64,000 bases of DNA, from assembly GCA_029532415.1 (NCBI GenBank), contig JAQOTA010000047.1:2604001-2668000 (forward strand). Reading direction: 5' to 3'. Origin of the DNA: Marasmius tenuissimus. Its lineage: Eukaryota > Basidiomycota > Agaricomycetes > Agaricales > Marasmiaceae. The notes beneath the pieces were generated by a model, which saw nothing but the letters and a program-made list of their open reading frames with translations, made no database searches and had not been told where the DNA came from. This document shows positions 12,222-24,538 of this stretch, piece after piece (within the stretch, counting starts at the first letter, position 1; every line of letters starts with the position of its first letter). Position numbers and translations under genes: made by a program.

Positions 12222-13176
12222 ATGCTCCGCTTTTGCCTTCGACCTGGATCAACACGAGCAGTACCGCGATTATCGCTCCTTCGCTATTCTCCACCATCAT
12301 CTCATAGATTTAGGACCTACGCTACTCGTCCAAAAAATATGGGCAAAAATAAAAACTCCATTACCGAAGACAACTCTTCCTCCCCGCCCACCCAACGCAA
12401 AAGAATACACGGACGATATCGAACGTGAAATGTACGTCGTCGTCTGGTCGTGCCAGTCGCCCCTACTAACCCCACACCACAGACTAGAAGCAATGAGCCA
12501 CCCACGCTGTGTCGGCTGGGGAGAAATGGGACTCGACTACCACTACGACAACTCTCCCCGAGAAATACAACGAGACGTCTTCGCTCATCAACTCCGTCAC
12601 GCAGTCAGACTCAGAAAGCCATTGACGATACACACGAGAGAAGCAGACAACGATACCGAGAGAATATTGAAGGAGATTGTTCCAAAGGATCATCGGGTAC
12701 GCCAGTTGTGTTACTTTTCCTTGAGTCAACTTCTGAGCGTGAACGGCGTTCTACAGATCCACATCCACTGCTTCACCGACACCCCAGAATTCGCACAACA
12801 AATCTCTACATCGATATAACAGGTACCATCTTCCTCTTTCCCCCTCTTTCCCTCTTCATTTCTCCCCTAATCCTACTAACCCCCAACAGGTGTAATAACA
12901 TTCACCACAAACCTCAACACCGCCCAAGTCATTCGCCAAGTGAACCCCCAACCTTCTACCCCCTCCGGCCTCCGAATCTACATGGTCCCAGCCAACATCT
13001 ACGCCTCTCTGTCATCGTTATCGGGGAACCGGCTCCTGTTGAGTCATAGTGCGATGATTCCTTGGACGGCTGATTTCGTTTCGGAGGTTTTGAAAGAGGG
13101 GGAAGCGGATGGGGGGGATAGTAAGAAGGTGTTGGAGGTTGGGAGGGAGAACGCAAGGAAGGTGTATGGTGTTTAG
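12222..13176 (+). pseudogene. T1: TatD-type nuclease relic with internal deletions
   Basis: The Arg-rich N-terminus (12,222 onward) is followed by a deletion of about 250 bp that removes the VDTHTHL metal site and 'YWFVVG' segment present in T2 and T3. Downstream come the recognisable family blocks 'VGWGEMGLDYHYD', 'HTREAD', 'HCFTDTPEFA', 'NLNTAQVIRQ', 'MIPWTADFV' and the C-terminal 'ENARKVYGV'. These are broken into different frames. A second deletion removes the 'RLLSHFPNLY' segment and the 'ILLETD' metal-ligand block. TatD proteins are metal-dependent DNases, and this copy is dead. Confidence 0.75.
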
Positions 13177-13265
13177 ATTTCAGGTCTTGGGTTGTTTTTG
13201 CGCTAGATGAGGGGGCGGGGGGGAGGGAGGGAGTGTTATGATTTCATGATGTCGATCCTGAGTAT

Positions 13266-13364
13266 GACCGACTAGCTCAGTTGATTAGAGCGTCGTGCTA
13301 ATATTGCATACAAGTGCAGCAGATATCAACGCGAAGGTCTTGGGTTCGATCCCCACGTTGGCCA
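13266..13364 (+). tRNA. tRNA-Ile(AAU) with 25-nt intron, one acceptor-stem mismatch
   Basis: The D arm, the anticodon arm (TCGTG / CGCGA around loop CTAATAA) and the TTCGATC T-loop are all present. A 25-nt intron follows position 37. The 5' end reads GACCGAC against a 3' GTTGGCC, so base 2 no longer pairs, unlike the copy at 55,437. The first T-stem pair is also mismatched in both copies. It may be a functional or a decaying duplicate. It lies 90 bp after TatD relic T1, as in the other unit. Confidence 0.75.
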
Positions 13365-16300
13365 TACCATTTGGGCATGCTGTTTTTTGCTGACTGCCGA
13401 CCGCACATGCGATAATGAACCTTTCCCCTCCATGCCGCATTTCTTTCATGTCTAGTCGGTCGGAGCTTGACCACTGCAAAAACCTTGATTCATACACATG
13501 TACGTCGCATGTTTGCATGTCTTTTTTGAGGGGTCCCTACCCATACACGTTGATCTGGACCGTGAATCTCAAAGACCCCTATCGTGACTTTTCCGCCCAC
13601 ATCTTCTGAGTTTAAGTTGAGTTACTACAAGAGCGAACTCGGCCCATGTATAGCAAACTGACGACTACTCGTGGCTGGCTGTGTAAGACCGCACTTTGGG
13701 GCTGGCTCGACGTTAGATGCGGGGAGCTTCGGAGGAGGGTCAAACTCGATTGTGAAGCCGAATCGTGACACTACATATGCCGCAACGCGACATGAAGGAT
13801 TCACAGCTCATGGTATTAGTGCCCATACATAGACCAATGAAAAGGAGAACAATGTCCTTTTCGATGCTTCGAGACCCGGTCTCCTTCATCTTCGTCAGAA
13901 GGGACGTTCGAAAAATCAGACTCACTCCATTGAACACTGTACCGACCAATCGTGGTGTGAGCCGCCTGGGTTGATACGAATCGCGATGATACTGTACGAG
14001 TAAGTGTTAGTATTGAAGAAACGAACGAATGATCCCCAGAACATAGCCAGCAGCTAGACCAAGCCCCATCCAGCTGACAATAGAGGTCTACAGAACCGAC
14101 TTGGAAGTTGGAGCGGGGGGCGAGGAAAATTAAATGTGGCATTAGGAACGTCTCCAGTGGTGGATCAATTTTACGGTTGTTTCTACCTTGAAAGCTCGTT
14201 GGATACAAAGGAATAATGGGCGACATGAGGATTAAACCCAAGGGCCACGAACTTTCCCCCTTGGAGTCGGAGTCGGAGGAGGGGTTCGATGATCAAATCC
14301 GGATAATTGGACTTGCGTTGAACGTTAAAGCTTCAGCGACGCGAAGAAGCATAGTCCACAGGCGCTTTTTATGCTCCGTTCGTATATTCGAAATTTAGCC
14401 GTCTCATTCAACAGCTTTGCAGACCCTCGGGCTCTCTCCAAGAATGAACATAACCTCAGTGCTTTGATGCCATGCGGGTGGTGGACCGTGTCGTGAGAGT
14501 GAAACCATGATACGGGCTGTTTTTTGACTATCCAGTGGTCGATGAAGCCCTGATTAGACTCGGGGCTGATGAACTTGAAATGTGAACAAGCCCATTCGAA
14601 ACTGACAGGAACTCGTGCGGGTTGAGAGCATCGGCTCGTTACTTTCTACAAATGGATCAAATTCTATCTCGAATTAAACTCACGACTCTCCGGTGTGACT
14701 TGGCCCGGAATTGAACGGGTGCTGAAGTAGTAACAGAGATAAATAAGGGGAATCGGGTGAAGATCGGGGCCTCAGGATCTGTTGCGTTTCACTTCTGTGT
14801 GTAACCTTTAGTTCTTGGCTTCCTGACGAAAGACGACCAGTGTTTTGGTAGCATCCACAATTAAAAGGGAGATTATTTTTTCCCTTGCATCAACGGCGGG
14901 AGACTGCTTCCAAACGCCCGGGAAACCAGGTATATTGCGAGTCCTCCCTGAATGTGAGCTTTCGGACCGCGTGATGCACTAACTCAACAAAGAATCCCTT
15001 CCTTGGTTCAAACACCGTCCCAAGTAATATGTACTGGGGCTCGTGACATTGAAATCAATGGGTTTTCACATCACCCCCATACGAGTTCAATCTCGACAGG
15101 GCTTGTTCGAGGGTAATCAACCCCCGCTATCATTCTTCCCGCCTCATACATATTTGGACCGAGATTGCCAGTACGCGAGCCACCATCGACAGACCCCTCC
15201 AACGCCGTCGCTGAAGATGCCACACAGGTGAGTTCGACGCAACTGGCATTGATGGTTTGATATTTAACAACGAAGGTCCTTTGAGACACGATTCTGATGA
15301 GTTGTATATCCACACCTATGGTACTGCACTCCTCGTTCCAATTTCCCTCAGGGGCAAGGTTATAACGAAAAGGAAATAAAGAACGGCCGTTGAGTCTGAT
15401 GACTATCAACAATTATAGAGACAAATTCGGGTTTGACGGGCGACTAAGCTCGGCGCAAAGAAAAGATCCAGAGAGTTGGAAGAGAAACCATCAAATACAC
15501 TCAGATTCTGTATCAAAGGATGAAACAGCCGACGAGTCCTCCTGACTCTTCAGCGCTTCGGACGGTAGATAAATGCCATTCATTTCACAATATTGAATCG
15601 GCCTGGCATCACAGATGCGTTGGTTAGCCACACTATGTCCCTCCCACTCGCGAATGGTACCAAGTTTCACTCGAACGGTGCGAATTTAATACCCAAATCC
15701 CACCGCAAATTTGCACTATGAAGCAAACCATACGACGGAATCTACAGCTGCGCTCTGAGGGCGTGTAGGCACAGGATCCAACTCTACTCATGCTCAATGA
15801 TCAACTTATTAATCCTAGCTTGTCCCGGGGAGAACTTTGAGAGCACCCTAACTGACGAGATGCATATCCCGGGCCCTCGAACTCAAGCCACCGAGTTGAT
15901 AGTATTATTATGCTTGAAGCTTGCGCCCGGGTGGCGCTCATTTCGAGTTGGACTCCACGTTCATGGGTGTTGTGCACACGGAGACGAAATGATCGAACAC
16001 TCGCTACGAGTCGTAGATCGATTTGTGCGCTCTAGGCCTGGGAACATTCAATGCGTTCGTGAGAAAGGCGTGGACAAGATACAAGTAATCATTTTTGATT
16101 GAGAAGTGTATTTCTATTCTTGTGTCCCAGATTTCCGTCTAGGTAGGTCCATTGAGATGTGAGGAAGATATGTAGTATTCCTTTTTTTTTGCAAGCCCTC
16201 GGATTGTGAAACGAGTTATAGGATGAGTAGTAAGAAAGAGGGCACCCTGGTTTAGTCTGAAGTTAAACGAAGAATGGTCACGTTAGCTAGCAAATATATA

Positions 16301-16976
16301 CCTCCTTCAAAGTCCAAGGTAAAGAGTTTCCACAAACACATTGTATGATGTGGTGGATTGACACCGGTTCATTTAGAAAAGTTATTTCTGTCACTCTAGG
16401 AGTTCATGGTTGATATGATTGTAAGGTGTCTAGCGGTGAGTAATCAATGGTTTGAAATGGTTTGATCATATGGTAGCTCAGTTAAACGCGTCAGGAAAGA
16501 TTCGAACCGTATACCCCTAAGAGAGGTCTGGTCTTCAAATGCTCAGGGTCAGTTCTAAACCACGTTCGCATTAAGAACATTGAGACGCATTGAAACATCT
16601 ATGCCGCTCTTTTGCAAATTTCTGGGCTTACTATTCAACTTTCCTTGTTGGTCAGTGGACTGTTTGAGGCAATCTTCACGTAATATAAAGCCTCGGCAGT
16701 CCCCCTCCGATTAATCTCAGTGTGCGCTCAAGACCTCAATTGACGCCCGAGGCAGAGTCGGTCGCTTACCCTTCGCTGCTGAGAGTTCGGGAGAATACTC
16801 GTGTCATCAGTGGTACCAGTACAAACGAATCAACGATATTTTCCTATTACAAAGTATTGATGAGAAGGTCTTGGACGTATGTAGTTCCCTACAACAACAA
16901 AGTAAAATCACAAGCATGGCGGGGTACTCATTCAACCCACATAGCCGGTCAGACAAAGATAGCTAGCCATAGGTAA
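13365..16976. other. repeat-rich region, no gene recognised
   Basis: The stretch 13,365-15,120 duplicates 55,536-57,560, and pieces recur at 38,200-38,780, 39,430-39,560, 58,900-59,300 and 60,490-60,990. A shared block around 14,580-14,720 contains RNA-polymerase-III B-box-like words (GTTCAATTCC on the minus strand), so it could be a SINE-like repeat, but I could not define ends. From 16,330 the flank of M3 begins. Confidence 0.4.
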
Positions 16977-18287
16977 TCATCTACTACTCCCATACGAAGA
17001 AATATATTCCGGTGGCGCCTCTTCTACAGACTCCATCCTCTCCACTTTCTGCATCAACAACTGTATCTGGGCCTGCATAGCCCGGTAGCTTGCCTGGTCA
17101 ACTGGTAAGTTGTTGTCTACGAGAGTGGAAGTTTGACCACTTTCGTCGCCCGGCGCGTCTTGCTCGGTGTGAGACTGTCGAGCGTCAGTAGATTGCTCGC
17201 CTCTCGTAGGTTCAGTCACTCGACGGTTAGAGCCTTCAACAGCCTTTCGGCTCGAGGCCGGTATGGGCGAGGATTCTTTCCGTTCACGAGGGGGATTCAA
17301 CACGGGGGTTGTAGGTGTAAAAGGATCGATGACTGCCGCTGCTTTATCAGAGTCCTGTAGTCGGTCTGCAACGAGGGTCATGAATTAGTACGAGGATGCG
17401 TGAGTCTGTGTATTTACTACTTACCTCTTATTTGCTTACTTCTTCGCCTACGCAAGAGGAATATGACAAAAAGGAAAATGAGGAACCCACTGCCTCCGAT
17501 TGAGCCACCAATGATTTTCGTTCGGGAAGTGTTAGAGGCGGAGGTATTGAGTTCCGTGGCTATCTGGGCAGACGGGGGATCGGAAGATGAAGTATTGGAA
17601 TCAGTGGCGGTAGAAGACGGTACACTGGAGGTAAAGTTGTTAGCCTTGAAGACCTGGGCATGAAGAAAATTTTTTTGTTGTTCTTCACCTTGACGTTGGT
17701 GGCGGCGTAGTTCCTGTCACGGGGCCTTTAGGGGACAAAACCACCATCCGTGCGGTCAAAACATCAGACCCCAACAAAAGTCCTTGCGCCACCTGTCTGA
17801 GATACACAATTCCCTTCGACACGGCATTCAAATGCTCATGACAGACACACGTACGTATCATAAACCGTTCCAAGGACGATGAGAGGACTGTTTTGGGTCA
17901 AGTGGCCACTCTTTAAATCTACGCGAACAGCTCTGTGAAATAACAAAGCACCCACCCAATTGTTGTGGCCGTGAATATTAGCCGCCCCTCAGCTTGTGTC
18001 CCGTCAAAACTTGCTGTCGCAGCCACTACGTTTGCCCCGATCGGTGCCAAGGCTATGAATCCTGCTGTAGTGCCATCGCCAGCATCGCGGAACCAGGTGA
18101 TTGTTTGTGGCTGGAAGGCAGTAATAGTGGCCGGTAGGTCAAAGTGGAAGGCCTGTATCCCACGGAAGAGATATGATAGGACGAGAGTGCTAGGTAGAAG
18201 CGGCCAAATGTATGGGAGAAGATTGGGCCATTGGTCAATGGTTTGCTAGCCCTGGCATGGATGTGGTACATACTGGAGCTTCATCAT
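16977..18287 (-). pseudogene. M3: repeated membrane-protein gene with a damaged splice acceptor
   Basis: The copy has the signal-peptide exon (start 18,287), ectodomain, Ser-rich stalk, a transmembrane segment near 17,480 and a tail ending 'EEAPPEYISS'. The 23-nt GT...CACAG stretch seen in M4 and M5 is kept. The acceptor used elsewhere (TTGAG before GAGAAC) has become CGAA, shifting the only AG by one base. Splicing there would put a stop soon after. I therefore call it inactive, though a rare alternative acceptor could rescue it. Confidence 0.5.
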
Positions 18288-19814
18288 TAAGAGGAAAGGA
18301 GGGGGGGGGGGAAGACGGGGTAGCTACCAAGCCTCGAGATCCCACAATAAGTACAGGATCGAGAATAGACAAGGTTTGAGAATCCACACCTGATGCTCTG
18401 ACTGATGGTCTCCACCTTGTTGGTATCTGGAGCGGTTGGAGTAGTTGCTTACAAGATTCGAGCAGTCTGGAAGTGTAAAGCGTGTCTGTCGTCGGGTTGA
18501 TGAATCGACGAAGAGCCTGTGTTAAAGTTGTCGATATAAATGAGGTTCAAGTTGAGGAAGACAAGAACAGGGAATGAGGGCCGCGTGACTTGGAGAAAGT
18601 CATAAATGTATCCATCAGCTAAGGATGTACAGATGGCTGAAGTGCGGTGGACTGGCAGTCAGCGAGGGAACCTTTGCAGGCTATGGTATTTGGTCGGTAT
18701 GGTATTTGATTGTGCCAATAAAACATTCTCACCTGTCGGGTGCTCACCGCGCCACACTTCCGTAGAACGATGTCTACATTCACGGGGTTCGACATCAATA
18801 CTGTCAAACTTGACCTCCGCACTGACAAAAATGAACCTTTTCTTAATTGGAGGGATATATCAGCATTCCCCAAAGAAGTCAGCTGGCGCCTCTAACAGTC
18901 ATCGGGGAATGGCAACTGCACATATTGATAGTCTTGTGGCATGAATTAAGGTCGAAGGGGACGTACATCACCAATAGTGAAATATGCCAATGTACATTGT
19001 AGACAGGTGAAGGGACAAAGGTGCACGGGTTCAGGCGGGCACTTAATCTGAGGGTCGTCGGTATTCAGAGAGAATGAACACCGAAAAGGTAGAATAATGA
19101 GTGCCTGGTTTAAGCTCTGAGGAAGGCGAGCCCGTTCCTGCAAGTGATCATTTTGAGTCTTTGGACGGCATTTAGATAGGTGCATTGGAAAAAGGCCAGC
19201 CTGAGACGTAGTACAAATATTAGATGACCCGTCGAAGAAGAACGGGAAACACACTCAGGCCGCTATATTCCTAGTCCTCTTTCAACAGTGCGCTTCATGC
19301 TACATAAAATCTCGGTCCAAAGGATGAGATTTGAGTAGGTGAATTGGAACAAAAAAAGAGCCGTGGAACAGGAACAGAAAACGCACCGGGCCGTTATATT
19401 GCCAGTCCTCTTCCAACAGTGCGCTTCATGCTATGTAGAATCTCGGCCCAAAGTCATCTTGATTTCAATTGCAGTTCATGGGCAAACAAAAGTTGAGGTA
19501 GTACATAATAACATGTCCAACGGTCGGCCAGCTCCCAACGTCCTTCAACGTGCGTACTCCAAGACATTTTGCCTGGCATGCTTTTTGAACTAGGAGGAGA
19601 ATGCCAATGTTTTGATATGAAGCAGCTTTGAATAGATGAGTTGAGAACGACATCAGGAGTTACTCGATGTTTTCGGGATAGAGATGGGTAAGGAGACGAG
19701 GTGCGAAACCATGGCGAGGGTAACCATTCAATGACAAGGTGAAGGTACAAATCTGGCAGGGGATCTATTTGACTGAAGCATCAGGTTCGACAAAGAAAGC
19801 TAGCTATAAAGTAG
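18288..19814. other. spacer between tandem copies M3 and M4
   Basis: This is the 5' flank of M3 followed by the spacer seen after M2 and M5, joined directly to the 3' flank of M4 near 19,730. There is no TatD relic here, so M3 and M4 are a tandem pair that lost, or never had, the TatD half. The 18,946-19,254 stretch has a 102-codon open frame on the minus strand that I do not recognise. Confidence 0.4.
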
Positions 19815-21055
19815 TCATCTACTACTCCCATAAGCAGAAATATATTCCGGTGGCGCCTCTTCTACAGCCTCCACTCTCTCCATTCTCCGCATCAACAATT
19901 GTACCTGTGCCTGTAGCGCTCGGTAACTTGCCTGCCAATCAACTGGTCCGTTGTCATTTCTGTGAGTCAAACTCTCGCCGCCTCCGTCCTCAGTCACAGG
20001 CTGTCGAGGATCGATAGATTGCTGGCCTTCCGCAGATTCAGTCACCTGGCGGTCAGGGACTTGAGCAAACTTTCGGTTCGAGGCCAACATGGACGAGGGC
20101 TCTGCTCGTTCACCAGGGGGACTCGACACGGGAGCTGTAGGTGTAAAAGGATGAATTACTGCCGCTGCTTTATCAAAGTCCTGAAGCTGATCTGCAACGA
20201 GTGCCATGAATTAGTACGAGGATACGTGAGTCTGTATTTACTACTTACCTCTTGTTTGCTTACTTCTTTGCCTACGCAAGAGGAATATGACAATGAGGGC
20301 TATGAGGAACCCACCACCCCCAATTGAGCCACCGATTATCTTCGCTTGAGAATTGTTGGAGCCAGAGGTTTTGAAATCAGTGGCTATCGGGGGAGACATT
20401 GTACTGGAAGTTAAAGTTGTTAGCCTTGAAGTCCTGGGCATGAAGAAAAATTATTGTTGTTCTTCACCTTGACGTTGGTGGCGGCGTGGAGTCTGTTACG
20501 GGGCTTATAGGGGACACAACCATAATCTGTGCGGTTGAAAAAACAACAGCTCCATAAACTTCCCCGGTCGACCCTCTGAGGTGCACAGGTCTCCTCAGCG
20601 CGGCATTCAGATGTTAATAGTAGACACACGTACGCTTTGAAATCTAATGCTTCAAACACAGTTATAGGACTATTTTGGGCCAAGGGGGCACTCTTTAGAT
20701 CCACGTGAACAGGTCTGTGAGAAAACAAGGCACCCACCCAGTTGTTGTGGCTGTGAATATCAGCCGGCCCTCGGCTTGAGTATCGTCAAATTGTGATTCC
20801 ACAATCTGTTCGAAGATCATGATTCCTGCTTGACTACCATCACCAGCGTCGCGGAACCAGGTAATCATTTGTGGCTGGAAGGCAGTAACAGTGGCTGGTA
20901 GTTCGTTAAAATGGAAGGCCTGAATCCCACAAAATAGATACCACAGGACAAGGATGCTAGGGAGAAGGGGCCAAATGTATGGAGGAAGAGTGGGAGCAAT
21001 TGTCAATGTTTCTCTAGGCCTGACGTGGATGTGGTACGTACCGAAGCTTCATCAT
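19815..21055 (-). CDS. M4: intact single-span membrane protein with PPxY tail
   Basis: Hand splicing gives six exons in one frame. The start at 21,055 yields the signal peptide MMKLRILVLWYLFCGIQA, after intron 1 with its GTACGT donor. An ectodomain of about 110 residues follows ('LPATVTAFQP', 'ITWFRDAGDG', 'AEGRLIFTATTTG', 'VDLKS'). Then come a Thr/Ser/Pro stalk, a glycine-rich transmembrane helix followed by RRQRSK, and a tail of about 120 residues. The tail has a Gln/Met/Leu-rich helix and ends EEAPPEYISAYGSSR. PPEY fits the PPxY docking motif for WW-domain ubiquitin ligases of the Rsp5 type. The frame is continuous only if a 23-nt GT...CACAG stretch after 'FTATTTG' is removed. Fungal families of this shape are uncharacterised, so I assign no function. 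Confidence 0.6.
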
Positions 21056-23797
21056 TGAAAGGAAAGGAAGGAGGAAGAGGGAAAGATGGGGTAGCTATCA
21101 AGCCTCAAGATCCCACAATAAGTACAGGATCGAGAATAGACAAGGCTCGATATTAATAACTCACAGCAGATGCCTCGACTGATGAAGGCTCGGAGATCAC
21201 GATTTCCATCGTTTTCTCTCTCTCTTTTCCCCGAAGTCACTCTCGTAGTTGGTCACTTCCATCAAGATTAAACAAGCGAAAGCGTCAGTAGGCCTTCCAG
21301 TAGCCAGATTTATGTATCAGAGAGGTTGGGGGGAAAGACGAATACTTGTAGGAGCAACCGTACCTTCTACTTAGATCTCCGGGTGCATTTCTCTGTACAT
21401 TAGCATCTTATCGCTAAGGAAACACTACCCAAAACCTTGGGAAGTGTGATTTGCCGCCTGCGCAGGCAATCTGTGACTCTCAATGCAAGGAAGCTGACGA
21501 CGTCGGAAGGAATGTTGAAACTTGAGATAACCAGTGTCAATGAATGGCCTTCTCGTTCTTCGGTGTTGGGCCGCCACGACTGCATCCGCCAGGTTCTGTT
21601 TAATAATTCCGACTAGTATAATCTTCCTCGACGAGCCATATCACACCTGAGACGATGACAAAAATCAATATCCGTACCCGTCGGGATGACCCCAACCTGA
21701 GGTTTGTCGTCGCACCAGTGGTTATACTAAAACTTCGTCCGTCATGAATCCCCTCCGGGTGAATCCCAATATAGGTCATAGCGAGAAACGAGATGAGTGA
21801 AGACCAATCGTACCAAGGTAATACGTCCGATATTATTGAGAGTTATTGGCCAGCAAAGTCCACAGATGAATATGCGATATTGGGATGTGGCAGCGGAGTA
21901 GCATGAATGGTGAACGCTCGTACCTTTTCAGACTCAGTCGTATAGGCTTGGACAATATCACGACAAAGAGCATGTCCGATCTCGCGTTTGTGCCCTCGAC
22001 GAGCCCGAGGTAGTTTCCTGGGTTGAATATGACCTTGACATTTGTGTTGGTATGGGTACCCGTGTTCAATACGCGTAGCTATTGAACGAACAAACAAACG
22101 AACAAATCTTCAAGAGGGTTCACCGTCCCATGGTCGTGACTTGTACCTCTCAGGTTTGGGGGTCCCAATCAACCTTTGAGGCTTGCCAGACAGTACGGTC
22201 TCTCCAGCCCTTTAACGAGTGCTTGAGCTTGGCTTTTTTTACCTTGACAAAGAACACGATCGTCCGACACTTTTGTGCAACGACGGTTATCCCCACCAAC
22301 GATGTGAAAGTCTATGTCTTCCACGCTTCCTGATTCTCACCAATCAAGTACTTGGCCGCAACGAAGATATCAAGCAGTCACTCACACGAGATCATGATTG
22401 AGCTGGCAGTCATCCAATCGGAGAGTATTTCGCTCGTGTTGCAGCATTATGATCATAAATTGAGACGTATATCTCGTTGATAGCGAAGACAGGCGAAAGG
22501 TGCGTGGGGTCCGAATCGTTTTTAGCGTCTCCTCATCAGTCTGGGTGTTCGTGGCTTGCAGCCGGAGTCTGTAAAAGAGTACACAGGACGAGGAAAGAAC
22601 AAAAAGAGAATGATGAACGGTTGCCGTGAGTTGTAGATTATTGCTATTAGCGTTGATTATAACGTTCTGAGGAATGCGGACCCCACTGTCGGAAGGGGTC
22701 CCGGTGAGTCTTCGTGAACGAACAACTTGTTCGTTAAAATATTCGAAACAAGGCCATCAACCAGAACTTGGAGCTTAAAAGTAGATTTAGGTAGATGCCT
22801 TGGAATATCAAGATTGTAACATTGAAATTGAATTGGATACCAAGAAAGCTAGCCCGAGACCTCAAAGTATCAGGTGAGTCGTAAAGAAAGCAACGGCGAA
22901 CGCACCCAAGGCGACATCTGATATATGTGTTCGCATGCCTATAACCCAATTATCCTTCAACACCACGTTTTGTTTCAACCGTCACCGGCACCGTCAAAAA
23001 GCTGAGTCGATTGTGTCCGGCATGCTTTTGAGGGCTAGTAGTAAAAGGATTTCAGAGGTTATGACACGGAGTGAAGGAATAGGTAGGGGATGGCATCGGG
23101 AGTCGCTCAATGTTTGCTTGAGGATGGATAAGGGAACAGCGTGCACGACTCTTCCACCACATCTCTGGTCCAAAGTTCCCTCGATTCTGCAGTTCATGAG
23201 AGAGCAAAGGAGCGCGGGACTCTTCTCCTATGCTAAGCTCGTGGGGAGGTTTGGATCGTGATGTGGTGGATTGACGGTTCATCGAGGAGAGCTATTTTCA
23301 TTCTGATCCAAGACTGCACATCAGCATTTTCTGACTTTGATTGCCGGATTTCTGATGGTCCGGCAAAAAAGGCAATGTTGTTGGCGTCGTGCAGCATGCA
23401 CAGGGCAAGAAAATGAGCTTGCAAGCTTGAAAAGGTAAGTTTAGGATCTAACTGGAGGTGTTTGTATAAAAAGCCCGGTGGAAGTGTGGTTTGACAGAGC
23501 TCCAGAAAATTGGATTGTCGGGAAAATTGACTTAGGTTGCCAATTGCCAATTGCCGGATTTTCTTTGATGGTTTGGGGTGGTACCACCTGCAACCATCCA
23601 TGACCATCAAAGTCCGAAACTCCTGATGCATGCTTTTTTCGAGACTAGTGAGAGGAGTCCAACGGCAGATAATCGATGTTTTGATAGGAAGTAGCTAAGA
23701 AGCTCGAGCTTGTATGGGCGAGTTGAGAGCAGCATCGATGTTTGCTTGAAGGAATGGGTGCAGGGTAAGCGGAATAGCGTTTACAGGGTAAAGGCAA
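21056..23797. other. decayed repeats, no gene recognised
   Basis: The first 200 bp are the 5' flank of M4. The stretch 21,250-22,600 has no recognisable gene or repeat. From about 22,600 the spacer repeats of the segmental unit return (compare 3,560-3,990 and 53,560-53,700), with the block at 23,000-23,290 related to 5,030-5,330. The last 100 bp (23,700-23,797) match the DNA just upstream of other TatD copies, where the Mutator-like element has inserted. Confidence 0.4.
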
Positions 23798-23837
23798 AGC
23801 GATACGGAGTACTGCGCCTGCGCAGATTATTGGTAAG
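23798..23837 (+). repeat. left TSD (9 bp) and 31-bp TIR of the MULE
   Basis: AGCGATACG at 23,798-23,806 is followed by the 31-bp left terminal inverted repeat (23,807-23,837). The repeat contains the block CAGATTATTGGTAAG shared exactly with the right end. Two CGCGTC words lie inside the element at 23,943 and 23,953. Confidence 0.85.
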
Positions 23838-24538
23838 ACGGATCATAATTCCCGAGCTACCGATTACAGCCACAGATGTCATAACATGTCAGAAGCCCAC
23901 GCGATCAGCACGCTCGCGTGGATCTGCTTCCTGCCTAACCACCGCGTCGCAGCGCGTCATGGGGGTCTCTTTTGCTTGTATACTCCCAATCCTCATTCTC
24001 GGAGAAAATTAGAGCGGTAAAGTACCCTTATGGACGCTCCAATATTGTCCTGGCTAATTATGATCCTTTAATTTCAGTTTAGCTTGTATGTTTCCAGCGA
24101 GAATCATACATCGCGCCATTCTCTTGGACCCCCCTCCTTCACAATTCTCTAGCAAATATTGTATATTTCTTTGCGCAAGTTTAATTTACTTTACAGACAA
24201 TTCCTATGCTCAAATTTGGCCCGAAACTCACATCTGATTCCAGACAAGGTACCGTTAGAGAAGCTTCTTTGTGTCAAGTACGACAATGACACCCGATGAC
24301 CCCGACAACCGACAGCGGACGATGCAGAAGAGTGGAGGTGAAGATGTGAAGAGTCGGGATTGGAATCCCGACTCAGAAGCCATGGGGAATGGCAAGAAAA
24401 AGTTTTTTATCTCGGTACGTGACCCCTCCAAGTACGCATGAAGAAGCATAGAAATACTGTGGTTGGTTACGGGAAAAGTCCCCAGTTCCCCACAGTTCTC
24501 TTGCCTCCCCATCGCCTTCTGGAAACCTTCTCTCCAAC

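Larger units (their letters stand above)
7740..15120. repeat. segmental duplicate B1 (about 7.4 kb), paralogous to 40,600-57,560
   Basis: This block carries, in order, a non-coding left arm, membrane gene M2, spacer, TatD relic T1, tRNA-Ile and downstream repeats. The same order is present at 40,600-57,560 once the Copia element and MITEs there are set aside. Matching stretches are diverged but alignable throughout, for example the tRNA plus 500 bp downstream. The pair dates the insertions, because each element sits in only one copy. Confidence 0.7.
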
